DNA from: Pseudopithomyces maydicus
Lineage: Eukaryota > Ascomycota > Dothideomycetes > Pleosporales > Didymosphaeriaceae
Assembly (NCBI GenBank): GCA_026873275.1
Contig: JANTUC010000013.1
Span: forward strand, 434,001-498,000
Direction: 5' to 3'
Length of the DNA: 64,000 bases
The position numbers and the translations under genes were made by a program. Positions 21,290 through 33,259 of the stretch are shown here, piece after piece (the first letter of the stretch is position 1; each line of letters opens with the position of its first letter). The notes under the pieces are model-generated. The model saw only the letters and a list, made by a program, of their open reading frames with translations, made no database searches and was not told the origin of the DNA.

Positions 21290-22111
21290 TCAGTTTTTGC
21301 CATCCTCAAGACTAGATTTGTAATCTTCCCAGAGATGCGCAACACTCTTCCCGCAACATTTGTGCCAAAACTCATCATCGACGTACTTGCAGTTCCTCAA
21401 TCCCTCGTTGATTCTGCGCACGATATCTTCGCCATGGTTGGTCTCCAACCACTCCAAGAAGAATCCTGTCTTTTCGTACCCCGCATCCCAACTGCTGTCG
21501 GTGGTTCTCTTCCAGTGCGGAGGGGCAAAGCCTGCCTTGAGACGGACCCAGTCTGCGATGCCTTCTATCAGGCCGCCAGGAGCACTGCCTAGCGCGTTGT
21601 GTTGCCAACAGTGTACCATCTCATGAACGATCACACCCTGTATCTCCTCTTTCTTGCGTGCGTCAGAGACGTGATTGATATATTCAAGGCTAAAGTGGAT
21701 CTCTTTGTGGTCGCTGTCCAGATCGCTGCCGGTCGTGTAGGCGACGCCTTGCATTGAGCGTAGCACCAAAGTGACTGAGCGTGTGGGCGGTATGCAGTGT
21801 GTTTCGAGGCCAGTGTACAGGTGTTTCAGGACTGCGTCGACGGCATCTTCGAGTACGGTTGATGCATGTACGAGACGAAGGAAAGCGCGGGTACCGTCGT
21901 GGGAAAGGTCCCGTAACTCTAGGCGAAGAAGTGGTTTTCGGGCTGGTTTCACTTTATGGGATGAAGTTGTTATTTCCGTTGTATCGCTATGGTTCAGGTC
22001 GTCGCGCGGAGTGTCTGAGGACGGTGGGAGGGCTGAGGGCTGAGGCTCAGGAGGGTTGTGGGAAGGCGCGGACGACATTTGGAAGTATTTTGGTGTTGAA
22101 GAAGACGTCAT
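21290..22111 (-). CDS. Basic secretory protein (BSP) family metallopeptidase-like protein
   Basis: An uninterrupted frame of 273 residues. The first 55 residues are Ser/Pro/Thr-rich with no signal peptide. From about residue 60 the sequence matches the plant/fungal basic secretory protein fold: LRLELRDLSHDG, a long helix, then the metal site HEMVHCWQH (His163, Glu164, His167) followed by GLIEGIADWVRLKAGFAPPHW and a second conserved block GYEKTGFFLEWLE. The HExxH and the downstream LIEGIADW are the family hallmarks, so a zinc-dependent peptidase-like activity is expected. The lack of a secretion signal is unusual for the name of the family, but such intracellular fungal members are plausible. 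An upstream in-frame Met choice could differ. Confidence 0.85.
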   Translation of the reverse strand: MTSSSTPKYFQMSSAPSHNPPEPQPSALPPSSDTPRDDLNHSDTTEITTSSHKVKPARKPLLRLELRDLSHDGTRAFLRLVHASTVLEDAVDAVLKHLYTGLETHCIPPTRSVTLVLRSMQGVAYTTGSDLDSDHKEIHFSLEYINHVSDARKKEEIQGVIVHEMVHCWQHNALGSAPGGLIEGIADWVRLKAGFAPPHWKRTTDSSWDAGYEKTGFFLEWLETNHGEDIVRRINEGLRNCKYVDDEFWHKCCGKSVAHLWEDYKSSLEDGKN

Positions 22112-22415
22112 CTAAAAAAAGAGCGAGTATGTGTTGATGCTTGGGGTTGATGCAAGGAGAGCAGGTAGAGTAGACGTTCCAGCTAAAGGTCACTTATCGA
22201 TAGAGCACAAGCGTGGGGTGGAAGCTACCGCTCCGATTGGCAGATCCCGTTCAATGCGCTCAGTTGTATGTTTAAGATCCCACTATCTATTAAGATACAT
22301 CTCTATTCGTGAAGCATGATACGAAAGCAAGAAAACAATCGTTGCCCATTGTGTCTATATGCTCACTTGTATAGTGCTCCAAATCTTGGTCTTGACAATC
22401 TGAAACAAAGGTCGC
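22112..22415. other. Short intergenic stretch
   Basis: AT-rich sequence between two tandem minus-strand genes, holding the promoter of the BSP-like gene and the 3' end of the nucleotidase gene. No other feature is visible. Confidence 0.5.
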
Positions 22416-23407
22416 CTACGCCGTTCCATTTGCAACTGCTTTGCTCTTGAAGAGATGCGGAAAGATCTCCCGTAGTTCTTGCAGACTCCTAATTTGATGC
22501 TTTGCAGCACGCTTCTGTGGCTCGGGATCCTCAGGGTCGAGTAGGTGTGCCGTGTGCCAGCCTCGTTCCTCGGCAGCTCTTGTGTTAATGTACGAGTCAT
22601 CTAGAATCATCAATTCATGTTCAATGCCGCACAGTGATATACGTACCAACGAAATAGCAGTTTTCGTTCGATTGGATCCCTGCTTGACTCATCGCTTTCT
22701 CGTACATCTCGGCATGCGGTTTGCAGTAAAACTTTTCGGATCCGTAGTCGCAGAAAGTCATTCCTTCAAAAAGATCGTCGATTCCCAATAGTTTTACCAC
22801 CCTCTTACCGTGCGTCACATAAGCGTTGGTAAAAAGCCACATCTTGACCTTGCTTTTATCGATGTCTTCGAGTAGCTTCCTCAGCTCGGGATTTGGCTTG
22901 ATGATATCCTCCAGGGGCAGTGCGTCGTCGACCTTTGCATTGTATTCCAAAGCATCGACTTTGTGGTGACGAACGAGGCCTTCAATGGCAAGACCGTATT
23001 CACGGTAATACTTGAGGTGTAGGTCATTTGCCTCTTGCTTGGTGAGTGATAGATGGTTTTCAAAATACTGATCTATGATGGGGTCAGTTTGGTAAATCAT
23101 GCAGCAAAATATACAAGCAATATCTGTAATTGCATTTTTCAAGAGGAACAGGGTATGGGCAGAGCCATTTTCATATGGAATGAATTGCAACGACATACCA
23201 ATAAGATCGGACATCAGGTGTTGCACTTTGTAACCTGAGAAGAGATGAGTCATACATGACTTGAATATTATGGGATGAGATGAAAGTTACTTTTGGGGTA
23301 GAGCTATTAAGATAATCAGTACGCACATCATAGACAATACACAAAGCATGTGTGCTTACACAATTGTCTATGTCGAAGAAGAATACTACTCTTCCATCTT
23401 GAGTCAT
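22416..23407 (-). CDS. HAD-family pyrimidine 5'-nucleotidase (SDT1/PHM8-like)
   Basis: Five exons give 235 residues: 23407-23360, 23303-23291, 23234-23199, 23072-22647 and 22600-22416. Introns are 56, 56, 126 and 46 nt, all GT-AG. The joined N-terminus reads FFFDIDNC, then LYPKS, then YKVQHLMSDLI, then DQYFENHL, matching SDT1-like nucleotidases. HAD motif I is DID (nucleophile Asp), motif II is the Thr in KMWLFTNAYVTHGKRV, the conserved Lys is in FYCKPH and the late acidic motif is FVDDSYIN. Relatives dephosphorylate UMP/CMP or lysophosphatidate in the cytosol. The 126-nt third intron has no in-frame stop, so its retention would insert 42 residues near the active-site cap. Confidence 0.88.
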
Positions 23408-23983
23408 TTTGTGAAGAAGAAATGGGGAAATTTTTTCAACAACGAGCTTTCTGGACGATCTTCGAGATTTTTGTAAGCTTCGCTTCTTGATTCTTCTGCA
23501 AATCCGGAAATGAAATGAAATGTTTAACAAGTGGTAAATGTGCAAGAGGCGAGTGGTGTTTTCGATACGTCAGGATGAAAATTGTGTGAAAGGGACTTTC
23601 GGTGCCCAAAGACAGGAAGGTCACTCGAAACTGTAACAAGTGTGCACAAGTTGACTCTGAGAAAACAAGAGGGTGGAAGGTTGAGGTACGAGGTTTCGAG
23701 TCAATGGTAGAAGAGCCAGGGCGGCCCACGTGTTCTGGGCAGGAGCGAGGCATCGTGCCAATTTAGGCACAGTGCGGCTTGGCACCGCGGCGCCTTCCTC
23801 AACCGCGCGTTAGGAACACGGCTTCGAACTTCTCACATCCCCTCTACTCCCTCGACGCGCCATCAACATGCACCTTCCTGTATTTGAATAATACCAGACG
23901 CTTTGACTGACCAGCTCCACACATCCTTGTAACCAGTCCTGAGCGCGCGGTGAGTAAAGCAAACATACGGCTGCTACATAGCC
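23408..23983. promoter_or_regulatory. Divergent promoter region
   Basis: The 576 bp separate the nucleotidase gene on the minus strand from the unknown gene starting at 23984 on the plus strand. No ORF here is convincing and no specific box was assigned. Confidence 0.4.
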
Positions 23984-26277
23984 ATGGCGACCAGCACTCT
24001 TCCGCTTGCGAACGGTACGAGCGTGGTACCCGCTGCTGAGGATCGGCGCGAAGCCGAATTTCTCCCAAAGCTGCTGCACATTCGCGATGATGTCTTCGTG
24101 GGCAAACACCCGCGCATTCGTCTCCCACCCAAAGTTCTAGAACAGGTCGCACCGCGTCCGCCGCAAACCGCTCCAGTTGCCAGACCCACGACGAACGGAA
24201 CGCCCAACGGCATTTCTAACCAGCAGCCTCTTCCGCCGCGCCCCGAACCTCTAGTGCCAAAAAGCGAGTCGGCCCCATCTGCGTGGCCCTCGCTGACCAA
24301 GGCTGCATCGTCTGGCATTGATCCAGTGTTGCTCACCAAGTCTGATCATCTCATCCGCGCTGAATTACAACTCAAGCGGCAGCAGCTTGAACGAGGACTG
24401 AAGGACCAGTTGGATAAGCGCGGTCGTGCAAACGACGATGAGCGGGAGGTGCTCGACGTGGACGACCTGCTTGCTCAGGCCCACAGACTGGTGCCGCCCA
24501 CCTCTGGCCTTCGGGCGCCTGCTGCTGATAGCGACGGCGAAGAGTCATTTGACAACTCGTATTACTCTAGCAAAGCAGACAGTTGGTCTTCGGACGAAGT
24601 TGATCGCAATAACCACTCCAATGCTGATGTCGCAGGATCACTCACACAGCAGGGCAAGCGCGTTGCCAATGAGGCGCACCAAGTTGTTAAGCCTTCCCAG
24701 CCCGGTCCACCTAGTGCTCCAGTGATTGATCTTGACGATGAGCCATATGAACCTGGCGATGATATTCTTGAGATCTATGAATCTGAAGCTGCGGGTGCAC
24801 ACGATGATTTAGAGGAGTCAGACTACTCACCTCCACCGGCTGATGCAGGCCCTAGTGAGCCAAGAAGGCCCAATGGACGCAACGGCAGAGCGAACCGGTA
24901 CGATAGAAGATCTAATTTCCAAGCCCACGCACGATATCTACCCATGCTCAGAGGCGGCAATGCTCTAAAGATACACTAGCTAACCAGCATCTAAGGTCTC
25001 AACGTCAAAGTCCTACTGGTCCAGTACCTCCGATCCAAAATGGTCGCAAGCGTAAGCGGGATTGGAAAAAGAACAACGCCAACAACGTCAACAACAATAG
25101 CACTCCCAAACGCATCGCACAGTCGCCAGAACCATACATTAAGGAGGAGCCACAGTCGCCCCCTTCGTTTGCACAGTATTCAGATCCACCATCGGGTAAG
25201 CGGCGTGCTGTACAGACATTGCCCAATGACATGGAGATTGTGGAGAGGATGCAACCTGTGTACTATCAGGATCAGGAGCTGGCACGTCCAGCCCGACGTT
25301 ACGAGGAACCCTTATCGCCAAGTATTGCTCGTCTGCCTGTACCTCAACGTCGAATGGAGCGAGATGATCAAGATCTGCGTCGTGTAGCAAGCATGCAATA
25401 TGCTCGACGATACTCACCCACCGGCAACGATCCGTATGCTGCATCTGCATCTCGCCAGACTCGGGCATCATCCCATGTCTTTGCTGAGCGTCCCGTCGAG
25501 CAGCCACTCTACCGAGAAGCCTCACTCCGGCCGTCAATGGCTCCACGATATGTGTCGGATCATCACCAGGTTGATTACATAGACCAGGTCCAATCACCCC
25601 TGGCCAGCTCAATGAGTATGGCGCCGCCCCCTCGTCGCATTGTCGTTGATCAATACGGTAACAAGTATTACGCGGCGCCAGTGGAGCCTAGGGAATCCGT
25701 AGCACCCTCCAACAGGAGAGTTGAAGTCGACCCATATCATGAGCGTGCAGTGACGCGAGAGCCGACGTTCCGAGCACCTGCACGTACTGAATTGTACGAT
25801 GAGGAAAATATTCAGAGGATGCCCCCACCTCCCCGTCGCTATGTTGAAGCTTCGGAAGCCGAGCTGATGGAGTCGCGTGCTTACCGACGAGAAGCCTCGC
25901 ACCGTCCAACAGCAGCAGTGGATCGCGGAGCATATGAAATGATCGAACGGCGGCCGATCACCCAGTACGAAGAAATGGGACCCCCGCGCCAGTATCTGCC
26001 GAGTCGAGCGTACAGCGTTCGCCCTGAAGTTGTTCGACGAGAGGTTCCAGAGGGATATGCCCGTCACGAGAGTATTCAACCCGGTCATGCACGTGTAGCT
26101 GCACCCCGCTTGCGCGAGATTAGTGTCGTCCACCCTGATGCCAACGACGACCGCCAGTACGCTTTCGCAACACCACAGCGGCGTTACATTGAGGACGTGG
26201 GCCTCGAGCGGCCTATGGAGGTCCTACAAGAACGTTACGCAACAGAGGCCCCCCGACGCACCAGCAATCGTTACTGA
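23984..26277 (+). CDS. Unidentified, largely disordered fungal protein
   Basis: Two exons, 23984-24897 and 24996-26277, give 731 residues. The 98-nt intron (GTACGA...GCTAAC...TCTAAG) joins NGRANR to SQRQSPTGPV in frame. The N-terminus has a structured-looking patch, LLHIRDDVFVGKHPRIRLP, and a helical piece, HLIRAELQLKRQQLERGLKD, then acidic stretches (VIDLDDEPYEPGDDILEIYE) and a basic RKRKRDWKK. The C-terminal 350 residues are unusual: rich in Arg, Tyr, Pro and Glu with repeated short forms such as RRYxE, RREAS and PPPRR, and no predicted fold. I do not recognise the family. The basic clusters suggest a nuclear or RNA-associated protein, which is inference only. Confidence 0.75.
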
Positions 26278-27742
26278 TGGTGCGGAGGCCAGAGAGGGTT
26301 GGCATGGATGGAGCTCGAACATGCATGATCTTGTGCTGAATAATCCGCAGCTATTTTCACATGTGACAGCAGACCCACGTGGGCACAGGAAAGACAGGTT
26401 AAGTCACGTTGATAGCGTCAATTGACCGTTGTGGTGGTTTGAGCTGGAATGTGTGGATTGTAGCAGTATTGTAGCAGTATTGGAGGGAACGCAAAGTCAG
26501 TCTGGCATGCGTGTTGGATAGACGTCACGTCGCTATCGCCAGCATTGCGGGGCATTTGTTTGTGGTGAATGGTTTGGGATAGCAAGGCAAATATGTTAAT
26601 AAACGATAAACAAGCTCCAAAGTATGATTGTGGAGTTGCTGATAGTTGGGTGAGGGTTCCCATTCGGCGGGTGGTGAAGTGTGGTAATCTCGGGCGATCG
26701 ACGCCCAGCAAGCGCTAGCTTGTCGGTCGGTCCCAACTCATCGGAGGCCTTCGAGGCCGGTAACCGGAGAGGTATCGATAGAAAGCAGGACGGTGTGGAG
26801 CAGCGGGTGTTCCCCGCGGACCATTGAGATTCGTCGATTGAGTTGTTAGACGTTGGGCTAGGGCCTAGCGGCAGTGTTAGATGGAGGGTTTGAGGCAGCG
26901 CATGTTCGTCGTTTTCATCTGGGCCTGGGACGAGACGGGAGGGGTCGGTCGGCATTGAGTGCCTGGCCGCTGGGGCTGTTGGAGAGAGGAGCGATGACGA
27001 TCACCAGACATGGTTCCTGCCTTGACCCAGGGTGGAGCATGGGTGATGGACTACGTCGTGGGCTTGCAGAGAGAGCGGGCTCTCGTTCGCAGCGGTTGCA
27101 GAGCATGGGCGATTGTTTATCATGGGTAGACTATAGTCTACATATATTGGCAAGGCGTCAATGGTTCGCACGTGTGTTTGTTTGGGAGAGGACGTGTACG
27201 ATTTGCAATTTAATGGGATGGTGGAAACTCTATCGGGGGGAGCACAGATGGCACTCGCTAACGGCACAGCCTGCTAAACTGGGTCTGCAGCGTCGGACTG
27301 CAGGTCCCGTTGTCAGCACGTCTGGGTCCGTGACGCTGCTCGGGGCTGGTGTCTCGCCGTATGGGTGCTGGAGTGACGCTGCGATAGGGCCAGAGGCGTC
27401 GAGGTGAGACGGCGACGGATGGGCGCGGTTCGGCAGGCACACGGCGGTCGCAAGGGGAAAGGCGCAGCGGTTCTGTTGGCATGCACAAGCGACAACGTGA
27501 CCTGGGCGTGGCCGTGGAGGTCGCAACTTGGCGCGTAGGCAGAGCACTGAGAGCAGGCAGGGCAGGCCTCTCAGGCAGGTGCTGGGGCTGTCGCATGAAA
27601 TGTTTGCAGCGCGCAAGTGAAACGTCGCGGGCGTGGGCGGCGCTCGTTGGGCTGTGGGGGACTCGACAGCCGCCACGACGCTGCACCGGCGGCACCTGTT
27701 GAGCAGAGCCATCTCGCGGGCTGGCACGCACCCACGACGGCG

Positions 27743-27775
<33 letters not shown>

Positions 27776-28277
27776 CCTGGGCAGCGCAAGATTGCAAGCT
27801 CTCGGAGCAATGTGCAATGTCATCAGCGCCTCGACGCAGCGCGGCTAGGCTGTTTCGAGGGGCGTCTCCTCAGCGTGCGCCACAGAGGCTACGGGCCGCC
27901 GCCTAAGCAGCCAGCAGCAGCAGCCGTGAGCGTGCGGCGACGACAAAGGCCAGTAGCACCCACGGCACCGCCAGCGCGACGGCGACAGCGCCTGGTGTGC
28001 ACTGCGCTCGACGCCCGCCCTGGCCGTCCGCTCGACGTGCACCAGGCGGGCTTGGGGCGCAAGTACAGGCGGCCGGCAGTGGTGCGTGGGCGCATCGGGA
28101 AGCACGGTGCAGCAAGCCTGCCCTGCTAGCCTAGCGGGCCATTCTCGCTCGCTCAGTCGCTCGCTCGTCTCGTCAGCCTCTGGGACTGGGACGTGCCTCG
28201 ACCTCTCTTGTGTCTTCCTCGCTCGCTCTTCCCCCATCACCCTCCGCCCGACACACCCCAGGGCGTCTCTCCCCACT
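26278..28277. other. Intergenic, GC-rich leader of the KH gene
   Basis: Two kb without a supported gene. The first part is the 3' flank of the preceding gene. The GC-rich second part, with overlapping Arg/Cys-rich ORFs on both strands, contains a GGCA tandem repeat (27742-27772) and CGCTCGCTC runs near 28146-28170. It is best read as promoter and 5' leader of the KH-domain gene. Confidence 0.5.
27742..27772. repeat. (GGCA)n microsatellite
   Basis: About seven tandem copies of GGCA roughly 510 bp upstream of the KH-protein start codon. Confidence 0.9.
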
Positions 28278-31200
28278 ATGCACAAGATATCAAACTTCAC
28301 GGGCCAGGCTCGACACGGCTGGGAAAAGATGGCCCCCTCCGCAGGCTTCCCCTTCACCAGATCGAACCACGACATGCCCGTGACCGCACCCATCAAGCGG
28401 CCCTCGACTGCCACCTCACAGCCGCCCGTCATCCCGCCCGGCACCCAGGTCAACCTCTCCTTCAACGTGCCCTTTGCATCCAACCTGGCCGGGCCCGATG
28501 TCGACGACATCATGTACGCGAGCCCCGGGGCAAAGGCTCGCTGGACCTTTCCGGAAGCCACGGCTGAGGGCACCCCCGTGCATAAGCTGCCCGTCCACGC
28601 CCAGAACGTCGAGAACCTGCGCATCATGTGCCGCGAGGTCCAGGAGCAGACCGAGGGGCGCGTCGCCGCCACCGTCGTGTCCGCCGAGTCCAAGCCCCTC
28701 CCTGGCTTGCAGCGAGGGCCCCTGCGCGCACTCGTCACCAACGTCTGTCTGTCGGGAGAGCTGGAGATTGTGAACCAGATGCGGTGCAAGGTGCTCAACT
28801 CGACGCCCATCTCACTGGTAGGCGCTGCTGGCAGCTATACATTGATACCCCCGTCTGACAGAGCGCATAGCGGTCGTCCTTTGTCGACATTGACTCAGAC
28901 CTGATCATCGATCGGGCCTCGCAGCACGTCAAGGGTCTGGTGCTCAACCAGCTGGACCTCATTGCCAAGACCACAAAGGCTGACATCTTCGTCCTCATGC
29001 CCAAGCAGCCTGACATTGAGTCGGCGAGCTTCAACGGCAACCTCGAGACGGGCATGGACTCGCGTCTGCGCTGCGCCATCTACGGCGACATGGAGACGAT
29101 GGAGCACGCGAAGACTCGCGTGCTCATCATGATCGACCAGATCGTGAGTTGCAATGCCCCGCAATTTGGCATCGACTAGCGCACAAAGCTAATTTGATAT
29201 CGTCACAGCTCAACCGATATGTGGATACGATGAAGCTGGAGCTCACCATGCACACGCTGATTTGCGGCCGAGGACGTAAGAACATTAAATTGATTGAGTC
29301 TGCCACAGGAACTGCAATCTACTTCCCACCGCCATTTCCTCGCCTCTTCGGCTACACACCCCCTGGCGCGCAGCGACGTCCGGACGATTTGATCTACATT
29401 ACTGGCGAGAGCTCAGAATGCATCCTTCGTGCCAAGCAGCGTCTGCATGACTTGGTCATGTCGACCAAGGTCTTCGTGAAGCCCGTCATGGTCACCGACA
29501 CGAAGCTCGATGCTATCGTCCTTGAGCGTCTGGACAAGGTGCGCAAGATCATCGAGAACAACGGATCCTATATCCTTCTGCCTCCTCTTGGCATGCAGCG
29601 CGGTGTCGTCCGCGTCCAGGGTACCGATGTTCTCCATGTCGAGCGCACCGTGCGCGAGCTCATGGCTCTTGTAAGATCACCAATCCCACCCTACGTGCTG
29701 CAGTGCTGACTCCTCCTAGGCCGGCCAATTCTATAGTGCTTCGTGGTTCATCACCCACCCTGACCCTTCGCAGCGTCCTCCTACGGCTGCCGATGTGCGA
29801 GCTATGCTCTCGGACATCTGCATCAACTCTGGTGCAGAGATCAGCTTCGAAAAGCTCAACTTCCACATCTACGGCTCCGACGATGCTGTCAAAGCCGCCA
29901 TGATGGTGATCAACAACATCCCATTCGTGAAGAAGTCTCAATACAACATGAGCGTCAAGATTGAGCTTGCCAACGAGCACAAGGAATTTGTCAGCGGTAA
30001 GAAGAATGGCAAGATCAACAAGATCATGAGCCACAGCAGTGTGCAGATTGTGTTTGATGGATTCAACGAGTACAACTTTTACATCGTCGTCCGTGGCGCC
30101 CAGTATGACGCTACCAAGAACGGTCTTGACCTTGTCGAGCAAGAGATGCCTGCTGCCATCTCCTTCCACGTGCCTGACCAGTACCACAAGCGCATCATCG
30201 GAATCGGTGGCCAGCACATCCAGCGTATCATGAAGAAGTACTCCGTCTTCGTCAAGTTCTCCAACGCCATGGACCGTGGAGGTTTTGGCAAGGAAGAAGA
30301 TGATATCAAGGTTGACAACGTCATTTGCCGTACGCCAGCGCGCAATGCCCAGAACCTCGATCTAGTCAAGCAGGAGATCATGGACATGGTTGAGAAGGCT
30401 GATGCTGAGTTTGTCTCCGAGACGATCAACATCAACCGCCTGTACCACCGCGAGCTCATTGCACGCTTGGACAAGATTGATGAGTTGGAGAAGAAGTTCA
30501 ACTGCAAGATTACGTTCCCCAGCACGGAGGAGGCGAGCGACACTGTTACTGTCTCTGGTCCTGAATACCAGGTGCCTTTGGCAGTCGATGAGTTCTTGGT
30601 AAGCAATCTTCTTCTCGATGAATCCAGCGCGCGCTAACGATGACTAGGGTATGGTCCCTGAGACTCATGATCTCGCCTTCCCTGTCTCTAAGGAGCTTGG
30701 CGAACACATGCGTTCTGCTGAGTTCAAGACTGATATTCTCGACAAGTTGAGGGATCAGCATTGCGTTGAGGCCCACTTGAAAGATATGCAGACTGAGACC
30801 GCTGAAGATGGCAAGGAGCAGCAGATTGAGACCCTTCACCTCAGCTTCACTAGGAACAATGCTGGTGGCCTCAAGGACGCTCTTGACTTCTTGATCAATC
30901 ACTTGGTCATGCACGGTCTTGACACCAACACCATTCGCGGCGCTTTGCCTCGCCCCAAGTCGGATTCTTTTGAGGAATCCTTGCCCTTCTTCGAGTCGAA
31001 GCTACTTCAACGGGCCGAGCCACCCGTTGAGAGCACCGATTCGCCCACTCGCTCCCACTTTGGCGAAGAGGAGCGCCCAGGCATGTTGGATCGTCTCCGC
31101 AAGCCGGGCAGCATGTCCTCGTTCACCTCCCTGTTCAACTCGCGCAGGAATGGCAACAACTCGCCCGGCTCCCTCTTCAAGCACGCGTCTAGCAACGCCT

Positions 31201-31475
31201 CCAAGGCTTCTCTTGCTAGTCTGGAGTCCCAAGGCAGCGGCTACCGCAACCCTTGGAATGACAGTGGCATCAACCTCACGGAAGATGACCACCACACTAA
31301 CAGTTGGCCCATGCCAACACCGCGATTTGAAAGCAAGTTTCCCTTTGGATCCTCTTCGGTAGCGCCTGGAGACGTCACTCCTAGGTACGACCCGCGGGCG
31401 TCCGTCGACAGCGGTCGCCCCTCTACTTCTCATTCTGCATCTGGATACCCGGGCCCTATTGGCCCTCCTCGTTAA
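28278..31475 (+). CDS. Multi-KH-domain RNA-binding protein
   Basis: Five exons give 993 residues: 28278-28817, 28871-29143, 29209-29670, 29720-30598 and 30648-31475. All four introns are phase 0, 49 to 65 nt. Start 28278 (MHKISNFTGQ) is chosen over an upstream in-frame Met whose added residues look like leader sequence. The second exon must begin at 28871, because the nearer AG leaves a stop in frame. KH-type GxxG loops are visible: CGRGRKNIKLIE at about residue 290, SGKKNGKINKIM at about 517 and IIGIGGQHIQRIM at about 585. Further degenerate KH-like segments lie between. The C-terminal 200 residues are Ser-rich and disordered. The arrangement resembles vigilin/Scp160 or Bicaudal-C type proteins, suggesting mRNA binding in the cytoplasm. 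Confidence 0.88.
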
Positions 31476-32394
31476 ACGATACACCATTTTCCAACTTATA
31501 TACCGGGCTTTATGACGAACAAATACCCCAGCTACGGATCTGTAGCGACGCTCACCCAAAAGAATTATACCCCTGTGGCGAATTGCAAAAGCCTTCGGTC
31601 AGTTTGCTCTGCGCTGCTTCATCGTATTTCCAGTGTTTCTGCAGTCATCGAGTCTCTGTTCTCTGCGTTACTGCTGTTTGTTTTCCGATTTATGTTTTCA
31701 GGCGTTTTTTGCGGACGTGCAATGATTCCCCAGGTCGGCGCCAAAAGAAATATACCAATTTGCTGCTGTTTTGCTGGTTTTGCTAGTTCCGTGTTTTGTT
31801 GTTGTTGTTTTTTATTCATCTTTGCATGTTTTTCTGCGCTCGGGGGATGGGGGGATGGATGATACCCGGATCCGTGGTGAGACGGATACCTGGAATGGTG
31901 TAGGAATCGTATACGGAAATGGTTGGCGTGTCTTGGGACAAGCTGAAGATGTTGGCAAGACGACTCTCTCTCCTCTCTACGGATGGCTCATCGGGTGAGA
32001 TGATGGCCAGTGGCAATGCGAAGGGGGTGACGTGTTACGAAAACACGGTCTTGTTAGGACATCAAGGCAGTACACAATAGACAAGCACAACATATACCCG
32101 AGTTTCCACACAATGCCGTGAAATGTATGCATGTATCTATGTTGGTGTGTGCCGTATCGGGCTAGCCCACCTATCCTCCCGTCCACGGTGCTGCACGTGC
32201 AGGCGCACCGCGGGCGTTTACGAAAGGTGACGTCGGCCTTATTGCGCGACTAGCTCCGACGCCGCCGTGACATGGACCGCGGCCGTTGCGAGAGCTCCAT
32301 TCTTCGCGACCGGAGCTCGTACAGCCTCTACACCGCACACCGTATATTCTCTTTGCAAGCGCCCGGTATAGCTTTCAGAACTCCAGATCAAGTC
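31476..32394. other. Intergenic
   Basis: It contains the T-rich 3' flank of the KH gene and a GC-rich stretch before the rhodanese start. A simple run of TTTTGTTGTTGTTG lies near 31795. No gene is supported. Confidence 0.5.
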
Positions 32395-33259
32395 ATGGCG
32401 TCCAAGCGAGCGGTTCAATTGCTCGCGCTGCGCGCCCCGCTTGCGGGTGCGAATGCGACTCGGACGGCTGCTGCGAGGTTCGGCACACGATGCGCAGCTC
32501 CTAGGCGGGTGGTTGTGGGGGACGTGGTGAGGGCGCCGGTTGGGCTGGCGCAAAAGAGGTGGCATTCGGCTTTTCCGTCGGATAGGCGGAGTAAGGAGTA
32601 TGAGTTTGAGGATGTACGTTTACGTTGCTGACTTTCCTTCCCCAATTCACCATCCTCCCTCCCCCTTCCCCCCGCCATTCCTCCTCTAATACCCTCCCCC
32701 TATCATCCCCTCATACCTCCCACCCCCTCCCACCCCACTAACCCCCTCCCCCAGATCCTCACCCTCCTCGAAACCCCAACCTCCCCCACCCTCCTCATCG
32801 ACGTCCGCGAGCCCTCCGAATACGCCACAAACACCATCCCCCTCGCCATCAACATCCCCGTCTCCTCCCAGCCCGACGCCCTGCTCCTCTCCCCCGAGGA
32901 CTTCCAAGACCGCTTCGGCTTCCAGAAGCCGCCCCTCGAGCAGGAACTCGTCTTCTTCTGCAAAGCGGGCGTCAGGAGTAGGGCCGCGGCCCAGCTCGCG
33001 AAGCAGGCTGGGTATCAGAATGTGGGGGAGTATAGGGGCTCGTGGTTGGATTGGGAGAGGAGGGGTGGGCCGAGCGTGAAGGATCCGCCGAAGCCGGGGG
33101 GAGGGGCGAGCCGAGTGGGGCGGGGGTGAGAGAGTAAGTCGTTGCGTTGGCGGGTGGATGGGGAGAGTTGCTGACGTTGACAGGGAGGATTCGCAGGGGA
33201 ATTCGGTGACGGTGGGAGATCGGACGGATGCTGGGGCCGATAGGAAGGGTGTGCTTTAG
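32395..33259 (+). CDS. Mitochondrial rhodanese-domain sulfurtransferase
   Basis: Exons 32395-32613, 32755-33125 and 33184-33259 give 221 residues. The N-terminal 60 residues are rich in Arg and Ala with almost no acids (MASKRAVQLLALRAPLAGA), a mitochondrial targeting profile. The rhodanese fold follows: LLIDVREPSEY, IPLAINIPV, then the active-site loop FFCKAGVRSRAA with catalytic Cys at about residue 142, and the closing GYQNVGEYRGSWLDW. The first intron is an unusually long pyrimidine tract (141 nt). The last intron (33126-33183, GTGAGA...GCTGAC...ACAG) is optional in appearance: without splicing the frame stops at 33127-33129 (197 residues), and with it 24 different residues follow to a TAG at 33257-33259. 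The role is sulfur transfer or persulfide handling; the substrate is unknown. Confidence 0.85.

Noticed and set aside
27230..28277. Several long Arg/Cys/Ala-rich ORFs on both strands
   Set aside because: GC-rich sequence with few stops gives long ORFs in all frames. They run through a GGCA microsatellite and lack domains.
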